A stretch of DNA of 64,000 nucleotides from Cacajao melanocephalus (Eukaryota; Chordata; Mammalia; Primates; Pitheciidae). The stretch is from NCBI GenBank assembly GCA_963573385.1, contig CAUYLG010009216.1, forward strand, positions 1 through 64,000. The letters run 5' to 3'. Made by a program: the position numbers and the translations under genes. Positions 46,620-60,230 of the stretch are shown in pieces (within the stretch, counting starts at the first letter, position 1; each line of letters starts with the position of its first letter). The notes beneath the pieces were generated by a model, which had not been told where the DNA came from, ran no database searches, and saw nothing but the letters and a program-made list of their open reading frames with translations.

Positions 46620-47102
46620 CAGCTGACCCTTGAACAACAAACACAGGTTTGAACTGTGCTGGTCCACTTACGCATGGATTTCTTCCAGTAAAAGTTATAT
46701 CAAGCCTGCCTGCCTTTTCCACCTCCCCATCCACCTCCACCTCATCCACCCCTGAGACAGCAAAGACTAGCCTCTCCTCTTCTTCCTCCTTCTCAGCCTA
46801 TACAACGTGAAGACACAACAAGAATGAAGACCTTTAAGATGATCTACTTCCGCTTAGTGAATAGTAAATACATTTCCTCTTATGATTTTTAAAATAACAT
46901 TTTATCTTCTGTAGCTTACTTTGTTGTACGAATACAGTATATAATATACATACAAAACATAGAGTCATTGACTATATTATCAGCGAGCTTCCAATCAACA
47001 GTACGTGTTTAGTAATGTTTTAGGGGAGTCAAAAGTTATGCACAGATGTTTGAGTGCCTGGGGTCAGCACCTCTAACCCCTTTGTTGTTCGGGGATCGAT
47101 TG
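46620..47102 (+). mobile_element. Tigger1-derived element (MER2-like) with transposase remnant
   Basis: A 483-bp pogo-type element starting CAGCTGACCCTTGAACAAC and ending GTTCGGGGATCGATTG. TA precedes it (46618-46619); the right flank is CA. Between the terminal parts, about 46755-46870 resembles the acidic C-terminal coding end of Tigger1 transposase on the + strand, now broken by substitutions. The remainder ('GAATACAGTATATAATATACA') is the MER2-type tail. It is non-autonomous and dead. Confidence 0.85.
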
Positions 47103-47229
47103 CATTTGTTTCTGTGGCTGGGTCACACTGGGTACAGATTTTGTCTCCCAGGTGAGTTCTGTTTTTTGGCTCAGCATTACATGATAATTGAGTTGCTTTT
47201 TGAATTGCTTTTTAGCATCGACGTATTCC

Positions 47230-47400
47230 TGTTCTACTTCAGTCTTAAGCATCTGTTGAGTACCTACACTGTGCTAAGGTCTAGAAACAGAGAGGAATGA
47301 GAGGTGGTTCTTGTCCTCTATGTATGAACACAGGTGGTAGAGTTGGGTTCCTAACAATGAGTAACTGGAGGTTAAACAATTAAACACCCCCGTCTTAACA
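47230..47400 (-). mobile_element. L2-like fragment, antisense
   Basis: 'CTGTTGAGTACCTACACTGTG' and 'AGAGGAATGAGAGGTGGTTC' match the antisense L2 3' end. Confidence 0.5.
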
Positions 47401-47402
47401 TC

Positions 47403-48059
47403 TTCACTGAAACTCTGGCCCCAAACGTGTGTCATCAATAGTTAACATGTGTCTCTTTTTACCCTCGGACCAGAAATCTTCCCCTGAAGAACCAGTTCCT
47501 CTGCCTCTGAAGCTTGCTTCTCCCCCTGCAGCCACCTGGCTTGCTAGGAGCTGCCAGGGCGTACACTGATCTACTAGACACATTCCCAGATGAGGCTTAA
47601 TTAAATCTTTTCATTATTAGCCACTCACCACATTTGCATCATTCCCTAGCTCTTAGCCCCAGAATCACTTAAGGGAAGAAGCCAGCCTTCTATCTGCCCA
47701 AATTACTGCCTCAATTAGAGTTTTATCAGATTCAAAAAAGTTTAATTCTGAAAACATTTTTTGAACTCACGAGTGTTGAGCTTTGTGTCAGACAAGTCTT
47801 GAAGCCTTGAAAATGCCCTTTGTCCAAATCGATAAATAAAGCCTGGATGTCAAGTGGAATCCAAATATAGGATTAGCTTAATCAAACTCATTGATGAGGG
47901 TAGCATTATCAAAGGTAATGGGGAAGCATTGTTTTTATTGCTTTATTCACAGACCTAAACTCGGTGGCCCTATGAAACCCGATGTATATCCTCATGCTTG
48001 CACGGGGCAGGGCGATTCAAGCTGAAAGGGCAGTTATGGAGGGAAAGAAGAATTGAAAA
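47403..48059. other. Unassigned sequence
   Basis: A very short L2-like piece may sit near 47760-47810; otherwise nothing is recognised. Confidence 0.45.
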
Positions 48060-48215
48060 ACCTGGAACTGAATTTCTGCCTGGTCACAGGTTAGCTGATG
48101 ACCTCCGTATTCTCCTTGTCTGGCCTCAGCATTTTTATCTCTAAAATAAGACTGCTTCCCTGGGGTGGTGTGAGGACTAAATGAGGCAACAGAAGGGAAG
48201 GTGCCAGTTAAGGTG
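48060..48215 (+). mobile_element. MIR-type SINE, sense
   Basis: 'GGCCTCAGCATTTTTATCTC' and 'GTGGTGTGAGGACTAAATGAG' match the MIR right half. Confidence 0.6.
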
Positions 48216-48402
48216 TAAGAGCAATGGAAATGTGAAGACTGAATTGGCAAAAGGTGTGGAAGCCAGCAGGGGGACAAGAAACCTCCATGTCTCGTGAAAG
48301 AGGAGACCATGTTGGGCCTTATTTTATAACCTGCCCTGAAACGTACATTATCTTTGGCAGATAGTGGTGGAGGTGGCAGGCAGGGATGGTGTTGAAATCT
48401 TT

Positions 48403-49043
<641 letters not shown>

Positions 49044-49050
49044 CAGAACG

Positions 49051-49353
49051 TTTTTTTGTTTTTGTTTTTTTTATGTGTTTCTTGAGACAAAGCCTCACTC
49101 TGTCGCCAAGGCTGCAGTGCAGTGGTGGCAATCTTGGCTCACTGCATCCTCTGCCTCTCGGGTTCAGGTGATTCTCATGCCTCAACCTCCCAAATGGCTG
49201 GGATTAGAGGCACCTGCCACCATGCCCCACTGATTTTTATATTTTTAGTAGAGACAAGGTTTCACCATGTTGGCCAGGCTGGTCTCAAACTTCTGACCTC
49301 AGGCGATCCACCCTTCTCAGCCTCCCAAAGTGCTGGGATTACAGGCATGAGCC
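49051..49353 (-). mobile_element. AluS-like element, antisense, slightly 5'-truncated
   Basis: T-rich tail, then both arms in antisense to 'ACAGGCATGAGCC'; the last 15-20 bases of the Alu 5' end are missing. CAGAA occurs on both sides (49044-49048 and 49354-49358). Confidence 0.93.
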
Positions 49354-49384
49354 CAGAAATAGTTTTAAAATAATAAATTTCATC

Positions 49385-49720
49385 CTGTACTTGCCTCATT
49401 GGTGTTCTGGTCTTGGAAGCCTTCCCTGGCCATCGTGTCTAAATCGCAAACTCCCTCCTTCACCTAACTGGTGTCTTGCCATGCTCCAGTCCTCCTGTCT
49501 GACTTAATTTTTTCTCCTTTGTACCTGTCCCCCCTTTTACATCTGAGAAGATTTTTGGTCTATTTGCTTCATGCATAACTCCTTCCCGCCAGCCTTCTCC
49601 AGAACACAAGCTCAACAAGACTGGGCTTGGCTGTGTCCTCTGCTGTTTCTCAGCCCTGACACAGCATCTGGGGCATGGCAGGTCCTCTGTAAGTATTTGT
49701 GGAATAAATAAATGAGTGTG
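49385..49720 (+). mobile_element. L2 3' region, sense
   Basis: 'TGGAAGCCTTCCCTGGCCATC', 'GTCTGACTTAATTTTTTCTCC', 'AGAACACAAGCTCAACAAGAC' and 'CTGACACAGCATCTGGGGC' with terminal GGAATAAATAAATGAG follow the L2 3' end in order. Confidence 0.8.
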
Positions 49721-49884
49721 AGAAACTTCTAGAATCTTCCAAAGTCTGTAGGTGATGGCGTCTGCCTTAAAAACTCTTTATTTATATAAGAAACAGTTGA
49801 TTGGGGATAATTATTCTCTGGATATGATAATGAGGGGTATTTGCCCAAGCTTGTTCTAAACCCTACTTAGAGAAATGGCTCGTT

Positions 49885-50600
49885 GATTCTACAGACATTT
49901 CATGAGTGTTGTTTCTCTGTCAGGTATTGTGCTGGGTGGGCACTTGGGATTTAAAAACAAAGTAAATGGGACGTGTCTCTGCTCCCAGACTAATGAGTGG
50001 GAGAGACAGGTAAGCAGATCATTAGAGTAGAATGCACAATGATTGAGGTTGTTCAGACATCTGAGGGAGCCTGGAAACAAAGCAAATAACTTCATCTGGA
50101 GGCAGTGGGAGAGGTTTTAGAGAGGGGGAAAAAGAGGAGAACTGAAGACATTTCAGGTTAAAGGGAAGAATGTACAGAGGCAAGACATCACTAAGGAGCA
50201 GGTGTGCTATGTGTGGCTGTGCAGGTTGTGCACTGCACAAGTTTAGGTATATGTGTATGTGGCAGGCGATTCACATTATAGTCTATGTGTGGTGGCCCTG
50301 TGAAAGGACAAGGCAAGTTCAGAGAATAGAATTGCTGGATAGAGAGGGGCTAGAAGGGAGGGTAGATTTAGTGAAGGTGAAGGAACTGGTGAGAACGGGT
50401 ATGATGCAGGGGGAGACGTCAGAATAAGAAGGGTTTTATCAGCAAAGTTAGGAGTCTAAAGTTTACTCCTTTGGCTACCGAAGGCTAATGAGACAAAAGG
50501 CAGAGATGAAGAGGCTCAAAGTAGACAAGGAAGGGGCTAAAGCCTGTGGAATTTTCCCGAGCTGAAGGAGCTTTTGTAAGGAGGCGGCAGCTTCAGACAC
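49885..50600 (-). mobile_element. L2 fragment, antisense
   Basis: Begins 'CTACAGACATTTCATGAGTG' and passes through 'GTATTGTGCTGGGTGGGCAC', 'TTTCAGGTTAAAGGGAAG' and 'GGAGTCTAAAGTTTACTCC', which follow the antisense L2 consensus. The part after about 50250 is more diverged. Confidence 0.65.
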
Positions 50601-50793
50601 AGGCGAGGTACACCTATTGGGCACTTGAGAGCTTTACATAGAGAACATCAAGATCAGCACCTGTCAAGGTGAGGACTTCTAGGTGAAGACTAATAGGAAT
50701 CAGGACTCAGGATTGGAGGCAGAATAAGAATTAAGGCAGAACAGTGCCCTCAAAGCAGTGTGAAGAGAATTTCAGAAAGGCAATTTGCAGTCA

Positions 50794-51164
<371 letters not shown>

Positions 51165-51507
51165 AAATTCCCTGGGGCCCCGTGGCAGAATGGTGGGCAG
51201 CAGTCAGATTGGGAGGAGCTGAACATTGAGGAGAGTTGAAGATACAGAGCAGAAACAAGGGGGCATCTGAGAACTCAGGGTCTTCCTGGCCCAGCTGGGA
51301 AGGACACTTTGCTAGCTGGGGGCCAAAGGTCTCAAGCTTCAGTTCTCATCTCTCTTTGAGCTCTGAGATTTCTGCGTGTGACTATATCAGCCATCATTCA
51401 TTTAACCATACATTCGTATACTCACAAAATCCATAATTGTTTCTTCTCTGCTGGCTATTCAAGGAAGAAACTGGACAATAAATCACTATTGCTGGTTCAA
51501 CCTTCCA

Positions 51508-51725
51508 AAGCTCATCCCAGGGTATTGGAAAGCTGAGGACTGCTTGAGGCCAGGAGTTTGAGACCAACCTGGACAACATAGGGAGACCATCTAAAACTAT
51601 GTTTTTAAAAAATTGCCCCAGTACTTTTAGCTATTCAGGAGGCTGAGGTGGAAGGATCCCTTGAGTCCAGGAGTTGGCTGGAGTGAGACTCTGTCTCTAA
51701 AAACAAAAAAGAATAAACAAAAAAT
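51508..51725 (+). mobile_element. Degraded AluJ-type fragment
   Basis: 'CTGCTTGAGGCCAGGAGTTT', 'GACCAACCTGGACAACATAG', 'TTCAGGAGGCTGAGGTGG' and 'GAGACTCTGTCTCTAAAAAC' are Alu pieces, with large internal deletions. Confidence 0.75.
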
Positions 51726-51775
51726 TGTTCACTTAAACATTTTGGATAGGGATGAGGGTTAGGGAGACTATATAA

Positions 51776-52230
51776 TAGGGTCATGGAGGCAAGAGTGATA
51801 GCTGTGACAGGGGACAGGGAGTGACAAGTGTGTGTTCAGGTAGGCAGCTCTGGGAAGGCCCCGTGGAAGTGGTATTTGTGCTGAGACCTGAATGACAAGC
51901 GGGAGTCTGCCCTGCAAAAGTCCAGGGAAGAATATTTCAGGTAGAAGGAACTGGACAAGTCCTGAAGGCAGAAACAACAGCAAGAAGGCCCACCGCTGCA
52001 GTGTAGCCAGCCAGGGGGATCGTGGGGTAAGGCGATGATGGAGAGTTAGGACAAGGGCCTGGCATATTATGTTACGGGGGCTGGATTTATTTTTATTTTA
52101 TTTGTTTATTTTATTTTGGTCGGGGGCTGGATTTATTTAAGTGTAATCGGAAGCAGTCGGAGAACTTAAGCAGGAATGGAAATTCTGCCTTGGAGTTAGT
52201 ACCTTTCTTTGCCATTGTCAAAAATGTCTT
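51776..52230 (-). mobile_element. L2 fragment, antisense, with a small insert
   Basis: 'CTGGGAAGGCCCCGTGGAAG', 'GTGCTGAGACCTGAATGAC' and 'ATTTCAGGTAGAAGGAACTG' are the antisense L2 signature, and the copy continues past the 28-bp insert at 52093-52120 with 'CTTAAGCAGGAATGG'. Confidence 0.75.
52075..52138 (-). mobile_element. Tiny A-rich insertion flanked by exact 18-bp duplication
   Basis: CGGGGGCTGGATTTATTT occurs at 52075-52092 and again at 52121-52138, separated by 28 bp that are A-rich on the - strand (AAAATAAA-type). This is the footprint expected if only the tail of a reverse-transcribed RNA was inserted into the L2. A local duplication plus slippage is the alternative. Confidence 0.6.
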
Positions 52231-53306
52231 CAAATTATGACAGATTTGTTGAATTGTCAGGATTGCTCTAAATGTTCTCTTCATGCTAGCCAAGAGAGGT
52301 CCTCTTCCTTTTCCTCTTTGACAATCAATTTGGCCTTCACTGGGAGCCAGCTCCATGTCGTGTTATGTTGTGGGTGTGATAACAGGGATGGGATACAGGA
52401 ATGACTAAGAATTGTTCTCAAGGTGCTTATATGATCTCCTTGTGGAGACAGGACCTGTTTCCCCATCGTGAGTGATTTTGAGATGAAGAAAAGCTACAGA
52501 GTATAGCCCTGGAGCTGAGGACTTAGAAGTAGAGAAAGAAGCAGGAAGTTCAGTACCATGGTGATCAGGCTTTGGAGGCTCTTCTCCCAGCCAATCATGC
52601 CCCTGGAAGGGCAATGCTGGAGTGGTCTGCAAGATACACAGTGATGGTCCATGCAGTCAACCACAGTCTAAGTCCACAGCCTGAGGTCAGCAGCCCCTTA
52701 GCCGGTGGGTCATGGAAGCAGACTCCTTCCTGGAAGATTGAATAGCCTGTCTTTGGGGACTTCAGCTGCCCTGGGGATAAACTTGACCCTGAAAGTTGGA
52801 GGCAGACCGCTGAGACCCTGGGGACTGGTAAGCAGATTTCAGTACTACTTCTCCTCTTCTCTCTCGTCTCCTCTTCTTCCCTTTCCCTTCTCTTTCATTT
52901 CCTCTTCTTCTCTTTCCCTCCCTTGATTTCTTTGCCTTTTCTTCCTCATCAGTATGTCATAGAATTGCATTTCTTTGATCTCTGCTATTTCTTGAACTCC
53001 CAGGCTCTCTTCTTACTTTCTGGGACCTTTAGCTCCTGGTCTCCCACTCCCAAGTAGGGCTGCCATGCTCTGGAACCTTCCATGCCTAAGTGAACGGCCA
53101 TTAGACCCCTTGGTCCATAGGCTCTTGACTCCTGTCTAGGGACCTTTTCTCCCCTTTACTTCAAGAACCCTTTGCCAAGGACCTCATCTTCACTTTGACC
53201 ACCACTTCCACTGAAGCGTTCAACTCAGGAGAACCACAGCATTCTTATGTGTAGGAGAAGATAACCCTAAGCTGTTACCTGATTGTAAGGGATTTATTTT
53301 AAGATT
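52231..53306. other. Unassigned sequence with a CT-rich stretch
   Basis: CT-rich low complexity at about 52848-52935; otherwise no repeat or gene is recognised. Confidence 0.5.
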
Positions 53307-53535
53307 CAGGTCAAGAATCCTGAATCTGAAAAATCCAAAATGCTCCCAAACTGAAACTTTTTGAGCACCAATATCATGGTTTAAGGAAATGCTTATTGGA
53401 GCATTTAGGGTTTGGGGTTTTTGGATTTGGGATGCTCAGTTGCTAAGCAGAATGCAATATTCTCAAATCTGAAAAAATCCAAAACCAAAAACCACTTTTG
53501 GTGCCAAGCATTTCGGATAAGGGATATTCAACCTG
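53307..53535 (-). mobile_element. MER6-like Tigger-type MITE
   Basis: A 229-bp element with terminal inverted repeats (CAGGTCAAGAATCCTGAATC at the left, AAGGGATATTCAACCTG at the right) and TA at the right flank (53536-53537). Internal repeats of the TTTGGATTT/AAATCCAAAA type are typical. Confidence 0.75.
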
Positions 53536-54020
53536 TAGTATTTACATAGAAAATGCAAATATGTTAATTTTTTAAACCAAAAATATAGTTTGTGTATATC
53601 TCAGTAAATATTAATTGTTATGTATGTTAATTGTTGATTTGGTGAGGGGAATGATGGAGATTACAGGGCTAAAGCCCCTCTCTCCATGCCTTAGGTTACA
53701 CTGTTGGCTTAAGTTCATTCATCTGACCTTCTGAGCACATCCATAACTATCTAGATCTTACAGTCCTATTCTCATAATTCTTGTTCTTTTATTTTACCAA
53801 AACTTCTACTTCTTTCACAACTTCCAATTTTATCACTTACATCTCCATTCTGCCTTCTTTTCTTCCTTTAATGTTGGTATTCCATTCTTGATATTCTTCT
53901 CAGTTTCTTTCTTTTCCTGGCTGATCTCACCCCCACCCCACCACATGTTGTCCCTATACAAATGACTGCTACCATCCAGGGTGACTCTGAGTTTCAGATA
54001 TATATATATAAAATACTGAG
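53536..54020. other. Unassigned sequence
   Basis: A TA repeat (about 53998-54010) closes this stretch. No gene is seen. Confidence 0.5.
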
Positions 54021-54101
54021 TAATAATGCCATCCATTATATATAAATGATAATGCAGTGATATATTTTTTCTAATTGTGTTGTCCATTTTGTGTGCTCAT
54101 T
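54021..54101. repeat. Unidentified repeat, copy A (partner at 57152)
   Basis: About 80% identical by eye to 57152-57233, including shared CATTATATATAAA and AATGCAG blocks. The family is not recognised. On the - strand both copies read Met-Asp-x-x-Ile-Arg-Lys with a later Asp-Gly-Ile. Confidence 0.6.
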
Positions 54102-54419
54102 CTTAACATTTCCCTCTGGATGTCCTATGGCCACTTCAAACCTAAAAGGATACCAAGCCCTAGCCCAAGAAGAACTCATTTTCCCTTTCAAATCATAACC
54201 TTCTCATCAATCTCTCTTCTCAGTGAACTGTCAGTTATCCAATGGCCCGAGTTAGAAATTAGTTACAATACCTGTGTTAATTCCACCTATCTTTGCCATC
54301 TCTTCTCTCTTGGCCTCCTCCTGTAGCCACCTTGATTGGGTTCTCATTCCTGGCTTGGATTATTAAAATGGGCTCTGATGTGATTTTCTCTACACTATCT
54401 AATCCTCCGTGTTGAGCGT

Positions 54420-54814
54420 CCAGAGTTGCATTTCTAAAGCACTAATCCCATCTGGTTCCTCTCTAGTTAAACAGCTACCCTGGCCCCATCACCTTGGTTA
54501 GCTCAGCCCTCCAGGCTTCCCACACTTGCCCCCACCTTCCTCTCCAGCTTCTTGCTGGCCTCTTGGGTTCATGCTTTGTGCTCTAGTCATGCTTGCACTG
54601 CAGACTTGAAAGATGTGACATGCCCTCTGTTTACCTCTTTATCACTCTTCTGACTTGGAGTGCATTTTGGCAATACTGCTAGTACCTCTGCCTCCTCCAA
54701 CACAGAATTGTCCTTAAATATTCTGCAGAGGTAACTATATCACCCTCACCTGGCCTGATTACAGGTGTCTGTCTCTTGGACTGGGTTGCAAACACATCAA
54801 GAACATGGATGGAG
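54420..54814 (+). mobile_element. L2 fragment, sense, interrupted by an Alu
   Basis: 'CATTTCTAAAGCACTAATCCC', 'TTCCTCTCCAGCTTCTTGC' and 'TGCACTGCAG' follow the sense L2. Part of the 3' end continues after the Alu, to about 55190. Confidence 0.65.
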
Positions 54815-54821
54815 CCCTATT

Positions 54822-55123
54822 TTCTTTTCTTTTTTTTTTTTTTTTGAGATAGGGTCTCACTCAGGCTGGAGTGCATTGGGGTGATCATAGCTCACTATAG
54901 CTTTTGATCTCCTAGGCTCAAGCAATCCTCTTGCTTCAGCCTCCTGAGTAGCTGGGACTATAGGCATACATCACTATTAGACCAGCTAATTTTAAACTAT
55001 TTTTGTGTAGAGACAGGGTTTCGTTATGTGGTCAGGCTGCTCTTGAACTCTTGGACTCAAGTGATCCTCCCATCTTGGCTTCCCAAAGTTCTGGGATTAC
55101 AGGCATGAGCCACCACACCTAGC
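54822..55123 (-). mobile_element. AluJb-like element, antisense
   Basis: A 16-T tail then 'GAGATAGGGTCTCACTC', with a small deletion in the right arm and diverged 'CTATTAGACCAGCTAAT'. CCCTATT lies on both sides (54815-54821 and 55124-55130). Confidence 0.93.
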
Positions 55124-55189
55124 CCCTATTCATTTTTGTAGGGCATATTTTTGGCAGTTCATTCAATCAAAATTAGATGAATAGATGTG

Positions 55190-57151
55190 TCATTTTCTTG
55201 TTTGAAAGCCAGATTTGTAGATTTAACTTGGGCAGATGATGCCTTGTCTCCCAACGTCAGACTCCTTATGGAGATTGATTGAATTCAATAATCTGTCTCT
55301 GCTCTTCCAGCATTGACTGTGTAGAAACCGATTCAATAGAGTTCTGTGTCAAGATAAAGAAATATTTGGCTTGCATGCTGCTTTTTTTCTTTTAAAGCTT
55401 TGAATCTTCAGCTTGAGCTCTAGTTTATATGTACTTAAACACCATGGCAGCTGGTAGTAAAAGGCAAAACCTTGATGAGGCAATGACTTGTTTTTTAATT
55501 AAAGTGTGTCACATGACTCCATTCTTTCTAGTCCTTTACTCTCAAATCATCATTTATTAAGGGTTCTTGAAAATGGATATAGTTTTCTCTTAAAAGAAGA
55601 AGGGAGGGAGGAGTGAGCAAATGGAAAAGAATGACTGGTCCAGATCAGGCAGCCAGCATTGACTGTATTTTTGAAGGTCACCTTGCCACTTTGGATTACT
55701 ATGCCCCTTCCCCACCCCTGGCCATGAGCCAGCAAAAATGGGGACAGGGGTGGGGAGTGGTGTTGGGCATGACCCTGTGGCTGGCCAACATGGCACCTAG
55801 GAATGTTAACACCACACTAACCGTATGTGCCACCTGCTGTAAACCACAGCTGCAAACGCCTGGCAAAGCTGTTTCTCACCCTCCCTTTGCAGCAGTGTTG
55901 TTCTCGTTCCTATTTCACAGGTGGGAGAAGAATGATGAGTACCCGGAGTACTCCTGGCAATGATGGATGGTGCGTGGAGTCATTTGTTACACTGCAAGTG
56001 CCTTGAAGCATCTTAAAATGATTAACTTGAGGAGAAGTTTGACACCATTCTGAAAAGTGCCAAATAGTGAAAATCACTACCGTTCTCTTCCTAGTTCTCC
56101 TCCCAGATACATTCTGCATTCTCAGTTCAGGTCTAGCCTCACAGTTTAGTGCACCTTACTTACAGAATTTGTCTTCTCCTTCCTGACATGTTATCATGTT
56201 GTGTACATTGGAGCCACTGACATTAGCTTCTCATCACCCCATGGGTCCTGAAACCTGGAGCTGGGTTCAAAAGCAGGGATGTTAAGTCATGCTGTCATGT
56301 ACCCTAGACTTTAAAGGCAGATAGCCCCCAAGTTCATGAGGTGCTTATTCTACAGAAAGCACCAGTCTGTGATAGTTGGGGACCACAATTCTCTTCCCAT
56401 TGAAAGAATTAATTTCCTCTTTGTAACAAGTGAACAATTTGAAAAAAAAATCTTTACTTGTACATGGTAACATTGTATTCTTCAAAGATTATAACAAGTA
56501 ATCATTTATTGAATATTTACAAGGTACAACCATGGGGTTTCTGTAATTGAATTACAGTGGATTGTTCCCTCCTGTTTTGGGGACTTCAGTAACGGCTGGA
56601 TTGAGGCTCTTGTCTTGACAGGCACACCGTGCGTCGGAGGAGGCAGATGTGTGCAGATCCTCATTATCTGAGGACATTTGGTTCTAGAAAGAGTAAAACA
56701 TCTTAAATTAAGACCGGAATTGCTATTCTACATAGTGAAAACCAGTAAAAATGATGAAAGCAAGTTTATTTCAGAATAAGCAGAATATAAGTTATAGGGC
56801 AACACCGAACTGATGTTTTAGTCTGAACAGAGAATGAATCAAGTGTTAGGGCATTTGAGGCATACTTTGTTCCTGACAGAATTGTTTTGTAGTGCCAATA
56901 TCTTTCCCTTCATGTATGTCTTTCAGAGCAATAAATAACAAAGAAGATCATTTTGGCAAAAATATCTGAGGCCATTTTCATTTCCTCCTGGGACCCTCAT
57001 CCTTTGCTGTGGTCATCTCTGTTTCCAGCAGGCCTGTGTGTCAACCTTCTTGATGCTGATTTCTTCTTTTCTGCAATGGCTAACTGGTCCTATTCTACCA
57101 TTTGCTCGCTTACCAGTGACTATGGCTCTGATTTGAACCGTTCTAATTGCA
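55190..57151. other. Unassigned sequence, no gene seen
   Basis: No repeat recognised in about 2 kb. It contains the palindrome CTGTAATT-G-AATTACAG at 56541-56557. The longest frame is 116 codons (55613-55963) without domains. Confidence 0.5.
56541..56557. promoter_or_regulatory. Palindromic homeodomain-type site
   Basis: Contains TAATTGAATTA, which fits the P3 dimer motif TAATNNNATTA of paired-class homeodomain proteins, inside an 8+1+8 palindrome. Function unproven. Confidence 0.25.
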
Positions 57152-57233
57152 TCATAATGCCGTCATTATATATAAACGGCAATGCAGCGACGTATGTTTT
57201 TCTAATAGCGTAGTCCATTTTTTTGTGCTCATT
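57152..57233. repeat. Unidentified repeat, copy B (partner at 54021)
   Basis: See copy A. This copy also carries a TGCCGT/ACGGCA inverted repeat (57158-57181) that copy A lacks. Confidence 0.6.
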
Positions 57234-57429
57234 TGTGAATATTTTTGTGTTCTGATAATTCTTCCTTACCCATAAAACCTCATAATAGAGATAAACTGAA
57301 TACCAAATATCCTCCCCTGAGAAGGAATGAGAATGCCAGAGTAAGTGGTTGGGCTCGTCATTAAGTGGTACAGACATTTGTGCCCTGGGTCTGAAGGAGA
57401 AGATACGGTTGTTTGCATTTGTGTCACAC

Positions 57430-57600
57430 TTGCTAGAGTCTCCAGAGCACTGTAATATTCCTTATTCTTTCTTTGCTCATAATTCTCTGCAAAGCCAGAG
57501 CTGATGGACCCATGTTATAGATGAGCCTCAGAGGGTGAAAGTAACTCACCCAAAGGCACATGCTGGCCAGTGCCATGGCTGGAATTCCAAGAAGGTCTCC
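57430..57600 (-). mobile_element. MIR-type SINE, antisense
   Basis: 'CATGTTATAGATGAGCCTCAG', 'AAAGTAACTCACCCAAAGGC' and 'GCCATGGCTGGAATTCC' match antisense MIR. Confidence 0.65.
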
Positions 57601-59774
<2,174 letters not shown>

Positions 59775-60089
59775 CAAAGCCCGTTGCAGCCCTTAAAACC
59801 CCCCATCAAAACGCAATGGAGAATAGTATGTTACACTCAAGCCTTGTAACATTCCAGGCAAGTAAATCACACAGCCATTCAAGTAAGAGTCAGGTGACAA
59901 TTCTGTGATTGAGTTCGGTTAGACCTATTTTTACTGGTGTAACCTTGACATACAGAGATGTAGTAAACAGAAGATCGATCCTGTTTTCTCAACCTTCCAT
60001 CATTGAATTCGGTGGCTGAAAAGAAATTTTAATAGGTTATGTTGTCCACAGTCTTTTAGTCTAGACAGAAATTATTACTTTTTGGAAAA
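59775..60089. other. Unassigned sequence
   Basis: Nothing recognised. Confidence 0.5.
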
Positions 60090-60230
60090 ACATTTATTGT
60101 AGCTCAATCATTGTGCCAAGAATTGTGCTGGATGCTAAAATATTTGCTCTTAGTAGTACATAGTCTGTTAAGGAAGACAGACACATATACAAATAATTAC
60201 TATGTCTTACAATAAATGCTGTCATAGATC
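60090..60230 (-). mobile_element. L2 fragment, antisense
   Basis: 'TTATTGTAGCTCAATCATTGTGCC', a CTGGATGCTAAAATATTTGC block and 'GGAAGACAGACACATATAC' then AAATAATTAC follow antisense L2. Confidence 0.65.

Noticed and set aside
48240..48275. CCAGCAGGGGGA as a CTCF site
   Set aside because: Only a core-like match with a mismatch at a key position and no supporting context.
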